Source: Arthrobacter silviterrae
GTDB taxonomy: Bacteria > Actinomycetota > Actinomycetes > Actinomycetales > Micrococcaceae
Assembly: GCF_011045165.1 (NCBI RefSeq)
Contig: NZ_JAAKZI010000032.1
Coordinates: forward strand, 1 to 52,679
Direction: 5' to 3'
DNA: 52,679 nt
In this document: positions 25,210 to 32,432 of the stretch, one piece after another
Numbering within the stretch: the first letter of the stretch is position 1
How the letters are laid out: each line of letters begins with the position of its first letter
Program-made: the position numbers and the translations under genes
The notes under the pieces: generated by a model
What the model was told of the DNA's origin: nothing
Databases searched by the model: none
Seen by the model: only the letters and a program-made list of their open reading frames with translations

Positions 25210-26475
25210 TTAGCGGGTGGTGGCGAGCGTGGATTCGAGTTGGTCAAAGGTCTTGCGGGCCAGGCCAAAGGAAATGGTCATGCCGATCCCGGACGTGACG
25301 GACACGGCCGTGACGTGGGGGGCGGGGCGCTCCACCAGGAAGCTTTGCAGCGGGCTGGAGGCGTACACGCCCTGCCAGCGCTGGAGCACCTGGAAGTTGC
25401 CCCTGCCCAGCAGGTGGGCCGCCGCGGTGAGCAGCGTGTCGGTGGTCTGTTCGGACAGGAAAGGGTCCGTGGTGGCCTCGGTGCGGTGGCTGTCGCCAAT
25501 GATCAGCGTGCCGTCGGGGCGCTGGGTCAGCATCACGTTGGCGTCGATCGCCAGCAGTTCCGGGTTCCGGGCGGCCAGTTCCCTTTTGAGCTCGCGCGCC
25601 GCCGTGGTTTCGGCGAAGGCGGGGTAGCGCAGCATGGACGTTCCGGTGAGCACGGCCCTGGTGATGTTCAGGCCCGACGGCGGCCGGACCAGCGCCATTT
25701 GCAACGCGCAGCGGTCCACTTGGCGTTCCTCGGCCAGTTCCGGGTGGACCCTGTCCAGGTCGTGGCCCACGCAGACAATGACTTTTCCGGCACGGATGGG
25801 GCCGCGGGAGGTGTGCACCGTGACCGCCCCGCCGGAGGAGGCGCCGGCGTCGTTCCCTGCGCCCGCCCCTGCGCCCGGCCCTGCGCCCGTCCCGGCGTCG
25901 TGCCCTGCGCCCGTCCCGGCGTCGTGCCCTGTGCCCGGCCCTGCGCCGAAGTAGGAGGTGCGCCAGAGGAAGCGCACGCGCGGCTGGCGGCCCAGCCAGG
26001 CAGCCAGCTTGGCCACGGCCTCCCGCGGGTCTACTCGGATGTCATCGCGCAGCACGGCGCCGCCCAGGATTTCGGCGCCGCCGTGGCCGGAGAGTTCCGC
26101 CCGGACGGCCGCCGGGCCGATCAGGCTTACTTCGCCTCCCCGGGTGGCAGCCAGTTCCTCGAGGACGGCCACTTCCTGGCTGTTGCGGGCCACGGCCACG
26201 GCCCCGGATTCCACGGAGAAGAAGCCGGCCAGTTCGCTGTGGCGCAGCCAGCCCTCGCGGGCAGTGCGTGCCAGCTCCAGCAGCTCGCCCGTCTGGGCGG
26301 TGACGCAGCAGTGCCCAAAATTGCGGATGGAGGCTCCCACGGCGCGCGAATCCCGTTCCACGATGCACACGGCCAGGCCCCTCGCCACAGCCTCGGCGGC
26401 GTGGGCCAGGCCGGTGATCCCGGCGCCCACAATCACCACGTCGGTGCTGTGAATGGGTGAAGTTGCTTTGTTCAT
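25210..26475 (-). CDS. Phosphonate-associated FAD-dependent oxidoreductase
   Basis: DAO-family flavoprotein of 421 aa, probably oxidising an aminophosphonate or its N-methyl derivative to an aldehyde. The FAD-binding motif VVIVGAGITGLAHAAEAVARG is followed by an acidic strand end (VERD). SIRNFGHCCVTAQTG and the C-terminal VTSGIGMTISFGLARKTF are typical of the group described as TIGR03364 (HpnW), which travels with phosphonatase-like hydrolases and phosphonate importers. A Gly/Ala/Asp insert near residues 175-210 (GHDAGTGA repeated) is unusual and encoded by 24-bp repeats. It is the first gene of the importer transcript and diverges from the GntR regulator. The substrate is inferred. Confidence 0.8.
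   Translation of the reverse strand: MNKATSPIHSTDVVIVGAGITGLAHAAEAVARGLAVCIVERDSRAVGASIRNFGHCCVTAQTGELLELARTAREGWLRHSELAGFFSVESGAVAVARNSQEVAVLEELAATRGGEVSLIGPAAVRAELSGHGGAEILGGAVLRDDIRVDPREAVAKLAAWLGRQPRVRFLWRTSYFGAGPGTGHDAGTGAGHDAGTGAGPGAGAGAGNDAGASSGGAVTVHTSRGPIRAGKVIVCVGHDLDRVHPELAEERQVDRCALQMALVRPPSGLNITRAVLTGTSMLRYPAFAETTAARELKRELAARNPELLAIDANVMLTQRPDGTLIIGDSHRTEATTDPFLSEQTTDTLLTAAAHLLGRGNFQVLQRWQGVYASSPLQSFLVERPAPHVTAVSVTSGIGMTISFGLARKTFDQLESTLATTR
25886..25933 (-). repeat. In-frame 24-bp repeats inside the oxidoreductase
   Basis: Two adjacent 24-base units (25886-25909 and 25910-25933), identical but for one base, encode GHDAGTGA twice. Shorter related units continue on both sides (about 25849-25950). 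The length is a multiple of three, so the frame is kept. They expand a surface loop of the enzyme. Confidence 0.88.
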
Positions 26476-26513
26476 GGCAACGACATTGCCGGTCCGGGGG
26501 CAGTCGAATCAAG

Positions 26514-26569
26514 CCAGAACGGCACATGTATGGACAAGTTCCCGAACGGTTCATTTAGGGCCCCGAACG
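26514..26569. promoter_or_regulatory. Direct repeats in the divergent phosphonate promoter
   Basis: CCAGAACG (26514-26521), CCCGAACG (26541-26548) and CCCGAACG (26562-26569) recur in the gap between the oxidoreductase and GntR starts. The last two are exactly 21 bp apart, two helix turns. TGTATGGACAA (26527-26537) and TGTATACTCAA (26627-26637) form another similar pair. These are candidate sites for the GntR-family regulator encoded next door. Confidence 0.4.
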
Positions 26570-26607
26570 TTTACCAATTGTTCGCCTTGTGCCGTGAATT
26601 ACCAGCC

Positions 26608-26634
26608 TTGACGCGTCGGGCCAACTTGTATACT
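26608..26634 (+). promoter_or_regulatory. Promoter of a probable leaderless GntR transcript
   Basis: TTGACG (26608-26613) and TATACT (26629-26634) have a 15-bp spacer. The -10 box ends 6 bases before ATG 26641, so transcription would begin at the start codon. No Shine-Dalgarno sequence is seen. This decides the start over the longer frame from 26530. Confidence 0.55.
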
Positions 26635-26640
26635 CAACTC

Positions 26641-27432
26641 ATGAAATTGCCCCTGCACCAACAGCTTCGGGACGAATTCCGCCACCGGATCGAGACCGGG
26701 GAATGGGCGGAAGGGACGCCTGTCCCCTCCGAGGCGCAGCTGTGCCGGGAGTTCGGCGCCTCCCGCGGCCCGGTCCGCCAGGCGCTGGCAGCCCTGCGCG
26801 CCGAACAGGTGATTACGGGTGGCCGCGGCAAGCCGCCCGTGGTGCGCGCCGCCGTCGCCTCCCAATCGGTGGAGACCTTCATGTCCTTCACGGAATGGGC
26901 GGAATCCATCGGCAAGGAGCCGGGGCAGCGAACAGTTGAAATCGCCCGCCGCGAGGCCGGGCCCCTGGTGGCCGAACAGCTGCTGGTCAGCGCCGGGGAA
27001 CCCGTCGTGTCCCTGCTGCGGCTGCGCTCGCTGGACGGTGAGCCCGCGATGGTGGAGCGCTCGCATTTTGTGCCGGAGGCCGGCAATCCGCTGTTCGACT
27101 TTGACACCAGCTCCGGCTCCACCTTCCGGTTCCTGCTGTCCGTGGGGGTGGATCTGCACAGTGCCCGGCACATCATTGACGCCGTTGCGGCGGATGCCGT
27201 TGACGCCTCGCTGCTGGGCATCCCGGAAGGCTCGCCGCTGCTGCGGGAACGCCGCGTGACGTTCTCCACGGAAGGGACGCCGCTGGAATTCGCTGACGAC
27301 CGCTACCGCCCCGAGCTGGCCAACTTCATGGTCCACAACACCCTTCACGGGCGTGCGCCGGTGGCGCGCGTCCAAAGCACCCGGCCGCCGGCACCCGCCG
27401 CCGGCCAGCCTTCCGCAGGAGAAAACCCATGA
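26641..27432 (+). CDS. GntR-family (HutC/UTRA type) regulator of phosphonate genes
   Basis: Regulator of 263 aa. The N-terminal winged helix includes LHQQLRDEFRHRIETGEW, PVPSEAQLCREFGASRGPVR and RQALAALRAEQVI. A UTRA ligand-binding domain follows, with VVSLLRLRSLDGEPAMVERS and the closing PLEFADDRYRPELANF. It diverges from the importer/oxidoreductase operon and overlaps the phosphonatase-like gene (ATGA), so it likely senses a phosphonate or its breakdown product. Start 26641 is chosen from the -10 position, and the upstream frame from 26530 shows no conserved sequence. Confidence 0.87.
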   Translation: MKLPLHQQLRDEFRHRIETGEWAEGTPVPSEAQLCREFGASRGPVRQALAALRAEQVITGGRGKPPVVRAAVASQSVETFMSFTEWAESIGKEPGQRTVEIARREAGPLVAEQLLVSAGEPVVSLLRLRSLDGEPAMVERSHFVPEAGNPLFDFDTSSGSTFRFLLSVGVDLHSARHIIDAVAADAVDASLLGIPEGSPLLRERRVTFSTEGTPLEFADDRYRPELANFMVHNTLHGRAPVARVQSTRPPAPAAGQPSAGENP

Positions 27433-28115
27433 TTGAACTTGCCGCCCTTGACATGGCCGGGACCACCATTGACGACTACGGCATGGTCTACACGGCCCTG
27501 CAACAGGCGGTGGAGGAGACCGGCGCGCCCGTTGCCTCGGCCTCCCTGCAGCTGTGGATGGGCGCGGACAAGGTCTCCGCCATCACGGCCCTGATGGAAC
27601 TGGGCGGCCAGGAGCCGGCCCCGGACCGCGTGGCGGCGGCGTTTGGGCGTTTCCGCACCATCCTCGACGACGGCTACCGGGCCAAGCCCCCCGTGGCCCT
27701 GCCCGGCGTGCCGGAGGCCATCGCCACCCTGCGCGAACGGGGCATCAAGGTGGCCCTGACCACGGGATTTGACGACGGCGTGGCCCGCCCGCTGCTTGAC
27801 ATGCTCGGCTGGAGCGTGGGCCCCGGGGCGGAATGCACGGTTGACGCCCTGGTCACCACGTCCGACGTGGCCGCCGGCAGGCCGGCCCCGTACATGATCC
27901 ACCGGGCCATGGAACGCACCGGCGTTGTGTCGGTGGCCGCAGTGCTGGCGGCCGGGGACACCGCCGTCGACGTCCAGGCGGGGCGCAACGCGGGGGCTGT
28001 CTCGGTGGGCGTGCTGACGGGGAAGCTCACCCGGGAGCTGTTGGCGGGGCTGCCCTGCGACCATGTGCTGGACAGTGTGGCAGACATCCCGGGGCTGGCC
28101 GAAACGCAGCGGTAG
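27429..28115 (+). CDS. Phosphonatase-like HAD hydrolase
   Basis: HAD-superfamily enzyme of 228 aa that probably breaks the C-P bond of phosphonoacetaldehyde or a close analogue. Motif I is ALDMAGTTID, the DxAGT form that marks phosphonatases. The cap segment LWMGADKVSAI keeps a Lys three residues after Gly, matching the position of the Schiff-base Lys in PhnX as I align it by eye. The later motif has Arg (AAGRPAPYMIHRAM) where most HADs have Lys. These fit the family known as TIGR03351. It is coupled to the GntR gene and faces the FAD oxidoreductase. No PhnW transaminase is present in the window, so the oxidoreductase may supply its aldehyde substrate. Confidence 0.85.
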   Translation: MIELAALDMAGTTIDDYGMVYTALQQAVEETGAPVASASLQLWMGADKVSAITALMELGGQEPAPDRVAAAFGRFRTILDDGYRAKPPVALPGVPEAIATLRERGIKVALTTGFDDGVARPLLDMLGWSVGPGAECTVDALVTTSDVAAGRPAPYMIHRAMERTGVVSVAAVLAAGDTAVDVQAGRNAGAVSVGVLTGKLTRELLAGLPCDHVLDSVADIPGLAETQR

Positions 28116-28131
28116 CCCGCCCCCCAGGCGC

Positions 28132-28185
28132 CCAGTCTAAAATCTAATGCGACTAGGTTTTGGGGCGCCCGGGTGAATAGACTGG
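28132..28185. promoter_or_regulatory. Inverted repeats before the TetR remnant and MFS gene
   Basis: CCAGTCTA (28132-28139) is mirrored by TAGACTGG (28178-28185). Between them, AAAATCTA and TAGGTTTT flank ATGCGAC (28139-28161, one mismatch). TAGACT (28178-28183) ends 6 bases before ATG 28190. This looks like a regulator-controlled promoter that has outlived its regulator. Confidence 0.42.
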
Positions 28186-28189
28186 CACC

Positions 28190-28374
28190 ATGCCTCCCTC
28201 CCCAACCCTGCGGGGCCGGGCAGGACGTGGCCGGGCGCCATGGGCGGTTGCTGGACGCCCTTCCGGACATCGCTGCGCGCAGACCTGCCGGCGGAGGTCA
28301 TGGCCCGGCTGGTGGTGGCCGTGTCTGACGGGCTGCAGAAGTTCGCCGCCGCCCCATCCACCACCAAACTCTGA
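28190..28374 (+). pseudogene. Truncated TetR-family regulator remnant
   Basis: ATG 28190 follows a -10 box and starts MPPSPTLRGRAGRGRA, like the N-terminal tail of some TetR proteins. No helix-turn-helix follows. From 28240 a different frame ends SLRADLPAEVMARLVVAVSD with GLQKFAAAPSTTKL to the stop at 28374, which resembles the C-terminal helix of TetR regulators. A deletion of the middle of the gene plus a frame change would explain this. TetR genes commonly neighbour MFS exporters, and one follows 14 bp later. Confidence 0.45.
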
Positions 28375-28388
28375 GGATCCGCGCCACC

Positions 28389-29645
28389 ATGAACACCCAG
28401 ACAGTCCGCCGCGCAGCAATGGCCACCTTTGCCGTCTTTGCCATCAACGGCTTTGTGTTTGCCAGCTGGGCTGCGCGCATTCCGGCCGTCACTCGCATCC
28501 TGGAGCTGACGTCGGGCGAGATGGGCCTGCTGCTGCTGAGCATCGCCGCCGGGTCCGTCATCGCCCTGCCGCTGGCCGGCACGGTGGTGGCGCGCAAGGG
28601 GACGGCAACCAGCATCCGCCTGGGCGGCTTTACCGCTGCCCTGGGCGGGCTGGTGGTGGCCACGGCGCTGGGCCTGGTCTCCGTCCCCCTGACCGCTGCG
28701 GGGCTTTTCCTCTTCGGCGTGGGCATCGGCCTGTGGGACGTGTCGCAGAACATTGAGGGCGCCGACGTCGAACGCCACCTGGGCAGAACCATCATGCCCC
28801 AATTCCATGCGGGTTTCAGCGGGGGAGCCTTTGTCGGGGCCTTGGTCGGTGCGGGCCTGTCCAGCATCCACGTGGGCCTGCCCGCGCACCTGTTCGCCAT
28901 CGTGGCCCTGGTCAGCGTGGCCATGGTGTTTGTGCCAAGCCACTTCCTGCCAAGCACGACGCCGGCCCCCGCCGGGGCGGTCATGTCACCCGAGGTGCCA
29001 GGAGGGAAGGCCCCGGCCCGCGGACGCACCGCATGGGCCGAGAGCCGCACCCTGCTGGTGGGGCTGGTGGTCCTGGGCGCGGCCCTGACCGAAGGCGCCG
29101 CCAATGACTGGATTGCTAAGGCCACGGTGGACGGGCTGGGCGCCACGGAGTCCGAGGGCGCCATCATGTTTGCCGTGTTTGTGGCGTCCATGACGGCGTT
29201 CAGGTTCTTTGGCGGAAAGTTCATTGACAACTACGGCCGGGTTCCTGTGCTCTACGGGAGCCTGGGGGCCGCACTGGTGGGCCTTGTCCTGTTCGTTGTG
29301 GCACCGAACGTGTGGCTGGCCGGGCTCGGCGCAGTATTGTGGGGCGCCGGGGCGGCCCTGGGCTTCCCCATGGGCATGTCCGCCGCAGCCGACGACCCTG
29401 CCCGCGCGGCGGCCCGCGTTTCAGTGGTGTCAACGATCGGCTACGTGGCGTTCCTGGCAGGCCCGCCGCTGCTGGGTTTCCTGGGCGACCACTTCACCGT
29501 GCGCTGGGCGTTGTTGGCCATCGGCGTGGCCATTATTGCCTCCATCCTCACGGCCCCGGCCGCCAAGCCGCTTCCCCAGCCGGTGTCCGGAGGGGCCGCC
29601 CCGCGGACCGGATCGCCCGCACCCGAACAGGCCGAAAGGGGCTAG
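28389..29645 (+). CDS. MFS transporter
   Basis: Major facilitator of 418 aa with about twelve helices and a short Arg/Pro-rich C-terminus. The first helix FAVFAINGFVFASWAARIPA and the following GEMGLLLLSIAAGSVIALPLAG resemble the YbjJ-like branch. A central cytoplasmic loop (about residues 195-215) is Pro/Gly/Ala-rich. The gene follows a TetR remnant, so it may once have been drug- or metabolite-inducible and could now be deregulated. The substrate is unknown. Confidence 0.83.
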   Translation: MNTQTVRRAAMATFAVFAINGFVFASWAARIPAVTRILELTSGEMGLLLLSIAAGSVIALPLAGTVVARKGTATSIRLGGFTAALGGLVVATALGLVSVPLTAAGLFLFGVGIGLWDVSQNIEGADVERHLGRTIMPQFHAGFSGGAFVGALVGAGLSSIHVGLPAHLFAIVALVSVAMVFVPSHFLPSTTPAPAGAVMSPEVPGGKAPARGRTAWAESRTLLVGLVVLGAALTEGAANDWIAKATVDGLGATESEGAIMFAVFVASMTAFRFFGGKFIDNYGRVPVLYGSLGAALVGLVLFVVAPNVWLAGLGAVLWGAGAALGFPMGMSAAADDPARAAARVSVVSTIGYVAFLAGPPLLGFLGDHFTVRWALLAIGVAIIASILTAPAAKPLPQPVSGGAAPRTGSPAPEQAERG

Positions 29646-29666
29646 CGGTACTGGGCGGTTGGAACG

Positions 29667-30317
29667 TCAGCCAATCGGTGCCGGCAACGAATGCCGCTCC
29701 AGGCATTTATCCCGCACAGCCGCCCACAGCAGAAGCGTAAGCCCTGCGCCCAGCAGTGCGCCGGCCGCGGTGTCGGAGATCCAGTGGGCGCCCAGGTAGG
29801 TGCGGCTGTACATCATGGCCACGCTGAGGATGGCGCCGCTGAGCCACATCCACAGCCGCCCGATGACGATGGCTGTGCACACCATGGCTGCCACCGTGGC
29901 ACTCACATGCCCGGACGGGTATGAACCGGAATCCACGTGCACCAGCCGGTCCAGTGGCCGCGGCCGGCCCACCAGGAATTTCAGCAGGTGGGTTGCCGCC
30001 AGGGCCGCGAGATTGGCCGCGGCGGTGAACATGGCCAGGCGCCAGTGCCGGCGCAGCAGCACCAGGAACAGGGCCGCCGCATAGATGACCATGCCGGCGT
30101 TGCCCACAAAGTCCAGGACCCTGTTGGCCGAGGTGAGCCACGGTGTCCGGGACGCCAGCATCACCTGGTTCCAGCCGGCGTCGAGCGCCTGAAAGGGCGG
30201 CACGCTGTGCGTGGACCACACCAGCACGGCGCCGGCCAGCAGCACGGCCAGGGCGGGAATGGACACGGCCCACAGCACGCGGGAGGGCAGTTGGCGGGGA
30301 TTCAGGGGTGCGGCCAC
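29667..30317 (-). CDS. PAP2-family membrane phosphatase
   Basis: Integral membrane phosphatase of 216 aa with about six helices. The three PAP2 active-site motifs are present: KFLVGRPRP, YPSGHVSA and SRTYLGAHWISD. Such proteins remove phosphate from lipid or isoprenoid phosphates (for example undecaprenyl diphosphate or phosphatidate) on the outer face of the membrane. The start is GTG 30317, with TAGGAT six bases upstream. Which phosphate ester is used cannot be told. It converges with the MFS gene. Confidence 0.87.
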   Translation of the reverse strand: MAAPLNPRQLPSRVLWAVSIPALAVLLAGAVLVWSTHSVPPFQALDAGWNQVMLASRTPWLTSANRVLDFVGNAGMVIYAAALFLVLLRRHWRLAMFTAAANLAALAATHLLKFLVGRPRPLDRLVHVDSGSYPSGHVSATVAAMVCTAIVIGRLWMWLSGAILSVAMMYSRTYLGAHWISDTAAGALLGAGLTLLLWAAVRDKCLERHSLPAPIG

Positions 30318-30323
30318 CGGTCC

Positions 30324-30329
30324 ATCCTA
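30324..30329 (-). promoter_or_regulatory. -10 box of a probable leaderless PAP2 transcript
   Basis: On the minus strand TAGGAT is followed by six bases and then the GTG start at 30317. AGGA inside the box could alternatively act as a Shine-Dalgarno sequence, so this case is ambiguous. Confidence 0.35.
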
Positions 30330-30483
30330 GGACCCGCCGCGGCCCATCCGGCACCGCGCCGGGACCGGCTCCGCCGGCCGCCCGTTTTGCCCCGTTCTGC
30401 CGCCCATCATCCAAAGGGACGACCCTGAACGGACCCTGATTCATCCCTGAGATCGAAGAAAAGCCGCTACCCGGTGCGTACGG

Positions 30484-30502
30484 TTGTTAACAAGCCTAGA
30501 AA
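30484..30502 (+). promoter_or_regulatory. Palindrome and -10 box ahead of the ABC exporter
   Basis: TTGTTAACAA (30484-30493) is a perfect 10-bp palindrome. TAGAAA (30497-30502) is a plausible -10 box, and AAGGGGA lies before the ATG at 30518. The palindrome may bind the response regulator encoded at the end of this operon. Confidence 0.42.
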
Positions 30503-30517
30503 CAAGGGGATGTCCAC

Positions 30518-31471
30518 ATGATTGAGGCAGTAAACCTCACCAAGCACTATGGTGCCAAGACCGCGGTGGCGGGTGTCACGTTCACGGTCAAGCCCGGGAT
30601 GGTGACCGGTTTTCTGGGGCCCAACGGCGCCGGCAAGTCCACCACCATGCGCATGATCGTGGGGCTGGACAAGCCCACGGCGGGTTCCGTCACGGTCAAC
30701 GGCAAGCCGTACGTCAAGCACCATGACCCGCTCCACCAGGTCGGTGCGCTGCTGGACGCCAAGGCGGTGCATACCTCCCGCAGCGCCTACAACCACCTGC
30801 TGGCCATGGCCGCCACGCACGGCATTCCCACCAGCCGGGTCAACGAGGTCATCGACATGACCGGGCTGGCCGCCGTCGCCAAGAAGAAGGCAGGCGGCTT
30901 CTCCCTCGGCATGGGCCAGCGCCTGGGCATTGCCTCGGCACTGCTGGGCGACCCCCAAACGCTGATCCTGGACGAGCCCGTCAACGGCCTGGACCCGGAA
31001 GGCGTGCTGTGGGTGCGCAACCTGGCCAAGCACCTGGCGGCGCAGGGCAAAACGGTGTTCCTGTCCTCGCACCTCATGAGTGAGATGGCGCAGACCGCGG
31101 ACCACCTGATCGTGATCGGCCGCGGGCGGATCATCGCGGACGCACCCATCGCCGAGATTCTGGCCGGCAACCAGCAGGCCAAGGTCAGGGTCCGCACCGC
31201 CGACGTCACCCATCTGGGCCAGCTGCTCAGCGGCAGCGGGGTGCAGGTGGAGTGCAACGAAAACGAGACCCTGGAAGTTTCCGGCCTCGACTCCCGCCAG
31301 ATCGCCAAGATTGCCCTGGACAACCATGTCCTTGTCTACGAACTGACCCCGCTGTCCACCTCGCTGGAAGAGGCGTACTTCGACCTGACAAAGGATTCGG
31401 TGGAGTACCACTCGCAAGAACTCGATGACGCCGCCGCGCCGGCCCCCGCCCTGGAAGGGACACTGAAGTGA
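30518..31471 (+). CDS. ABC exporter ATPase, bacitracin/lantibiotic-resistance type
   Basis: Cytoplasmic ATPase of 317 aa. Walker A is GPNGAGKST, the signature is FSLGMGQRLGIASAL (the LGM form usual in BcrA/drug-export ATPases), Walker B is LILDEPVNGLD and the H-loop is VFLSSHLMSEM. The C-terminal 90 residues form an extra domain. It overlaps the permease by one base and is followed by a kinase and response regulator, an arrangement typical of antimicrobial-peptide or drug exporters. Confidence 0.88.
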   Translation: MIEAVNLTKHYGAKTAVAGVTFTVKPGMVTGFLGPNGAGKSTTMRMIVGLDKPTAGSVTVNGKPYVKHHDPLHQVGALLDAKAVHTSRSAYNHLLAMAATHGIPTSRVNEVIDMTGLAAVAKKKAGGFSLGMGQRLGIASALLGDPQTLILDEPVNGLDPEGVLWVRNLAKHLAAQGKTVFLSSHLMSEMAQTADHLIVIGRGRIIADAPIAEILAGNQQAKVRVRTADVTHLGQLLSGSGVQVECNENETLEVSGLDSRQIAKIALDNHVLVYELTPLSTSLEEAYFDLTKDSVEYHSQELDDAAAPAPALEGTLK

Positions 31472-32385
31472 TGAGTACGACGACGATCCCCTCGCCTTCC
31501 GCCGCTGCCGGCGGCACGGGGCTGACCTTCAGCGGCGTGCTGCGCAGCGAATGGATCAAGTTCCGGTCCCTGCGCTCCACCCAGCTGCTGCTGCTCTTCA
31601 CCTTTGTGGCCATGGTGGGCGTGGGCACTTTCGCAGCTTGGGCGCGTGGAAAAGCCGTCGAAAGGTTCATGGAATTAGGGCCCGCGGCGGTCAATGGCCC
31701 CGGCGTCAGTCCCTCCGGCTCACCGAAGCTGACCATTGACCAGGCCATTGCGGCAGCCAATGCAAACGGGTTGAACATTTACGGCACCCCCATCGCCGGC
31801 ATCCAAATGGGTGTGCTGATTCTCGGCGCCTTGGCTGTTTTGCTGATCTCCTCCGAGTTCGGCACCGGCATGATCCGCTCCACCATGACGGCGGTGCCCA
31901 AGCGCCTGCCCACGTTCTTCGCCAAGGCCATTGTGCTGGTGGTGGTTTCCTACGTGCTGACACTTGTTTCCGCGTTCGTCACGTTCCTGATTTCCATCCC
32001 GATCATGAGCTCCGCTGGAATCACCATGTCCTTGGGCATGGACGGCGTCCTGTCCAGCATCCTCTTGGGCGGAGTCTACGTTGCCGGCGTCGCCCTCGTT
32101 GGGCTTTCTCTGGGCACGCTCATCCGCAGCTCCGCGGGCGGAATCGTGGTCCTCGTCGGACTGTTCTTCCTTTTGCAGATCGCCACCCAGCTGCTGGGAC
32201 TGGTGCCCGGCGACTTCTGGAAATACGTGGGCCAGTACGTGCCCAGCGTGGCCGGCGGGCGCATGTTGGAAATCGGGGACAAGGCGGCGTTCATCAGCCC
32301 CCTCTCGGGAGGACTGATCTTCCTGGGTTGGATTGTGCTGGTGACGGTCCCGGCAGTCATCTCCCTCAAGAACCGCGACGTATAG
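31471..32385 (+). CDS. ABC-2 type exporter permease
   Basis: Membrane subunit of 304 aa with about six helices (for example LLLLFTFVAMVGVGTFAAW and AIVLVVVSYVLTLVSAFV). The conserved start of the family, LRSEWIKFRSLRST, lies near residue 26. I use ATG 31471, whose A is the last base of the ATPase TGA; a GTG at 31468 is equally close to GGAAGGGA. It forms the channel with the upstream ATPase. The substrate is unknown. Confidence 0.86.
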   Translation: MSTTTIPSPSAAAGGTGLTFSGVLRSEWIKFRSLRSTQLLLLFTFVAMVGVGTFAAWARGKAVERFMELGPAAVNGPGVSPSGSPKLTIDQAIAAANANGLNIYGTPIAGIQMGVLILGALAVLLISSEFGTGMIRSTMTAVPKRLPTFFAKAIVLVVVSYVLTLVSAFVTFLISIPIMSSAGITMSLGMDGVLSSILLGGVYVAGVALVGLSLGTLIRSSAGGIVVLVGLFFLLQIATQLLGLVPGDFWKYVGQYVPSVAGGRMLEIGDKAAFISPLSGGLIFLGWIVLVTVPAVISLKNRDV

Positions 32386-32419
32386 GAATGTCCGGTGCCC
32401 GGCCTGGCGGCCGGGCTTC

Positions 32420-32425
32420 TAGACT
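32420..32425 (+). promoter_or_regulatory. -10 box inside the exporter-kinase junction
   Basis: TAGACT is followed by seven bases and ATG 32433, suggesting a separate leaderless transcript for the kinase and response regulator inside the longer operon. Confidence 0.42.
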
Positions 32426-32432
32426 CACCCTT

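Noticed and set aside
24112-26460. 782-aa plus-strand frame opposite the phosphonate operon
   Set aside because: Gly/Val/Gln/His-rich shadow of phnS and the oxidoreductase; no ribosome site or domain.
26530-26640. N-terminal extension of the GntR regulator
   Set aside because: The frame is open, but it covers promoter boxes and direct repeats, and the family begins at MKLPLHQQLRDE.
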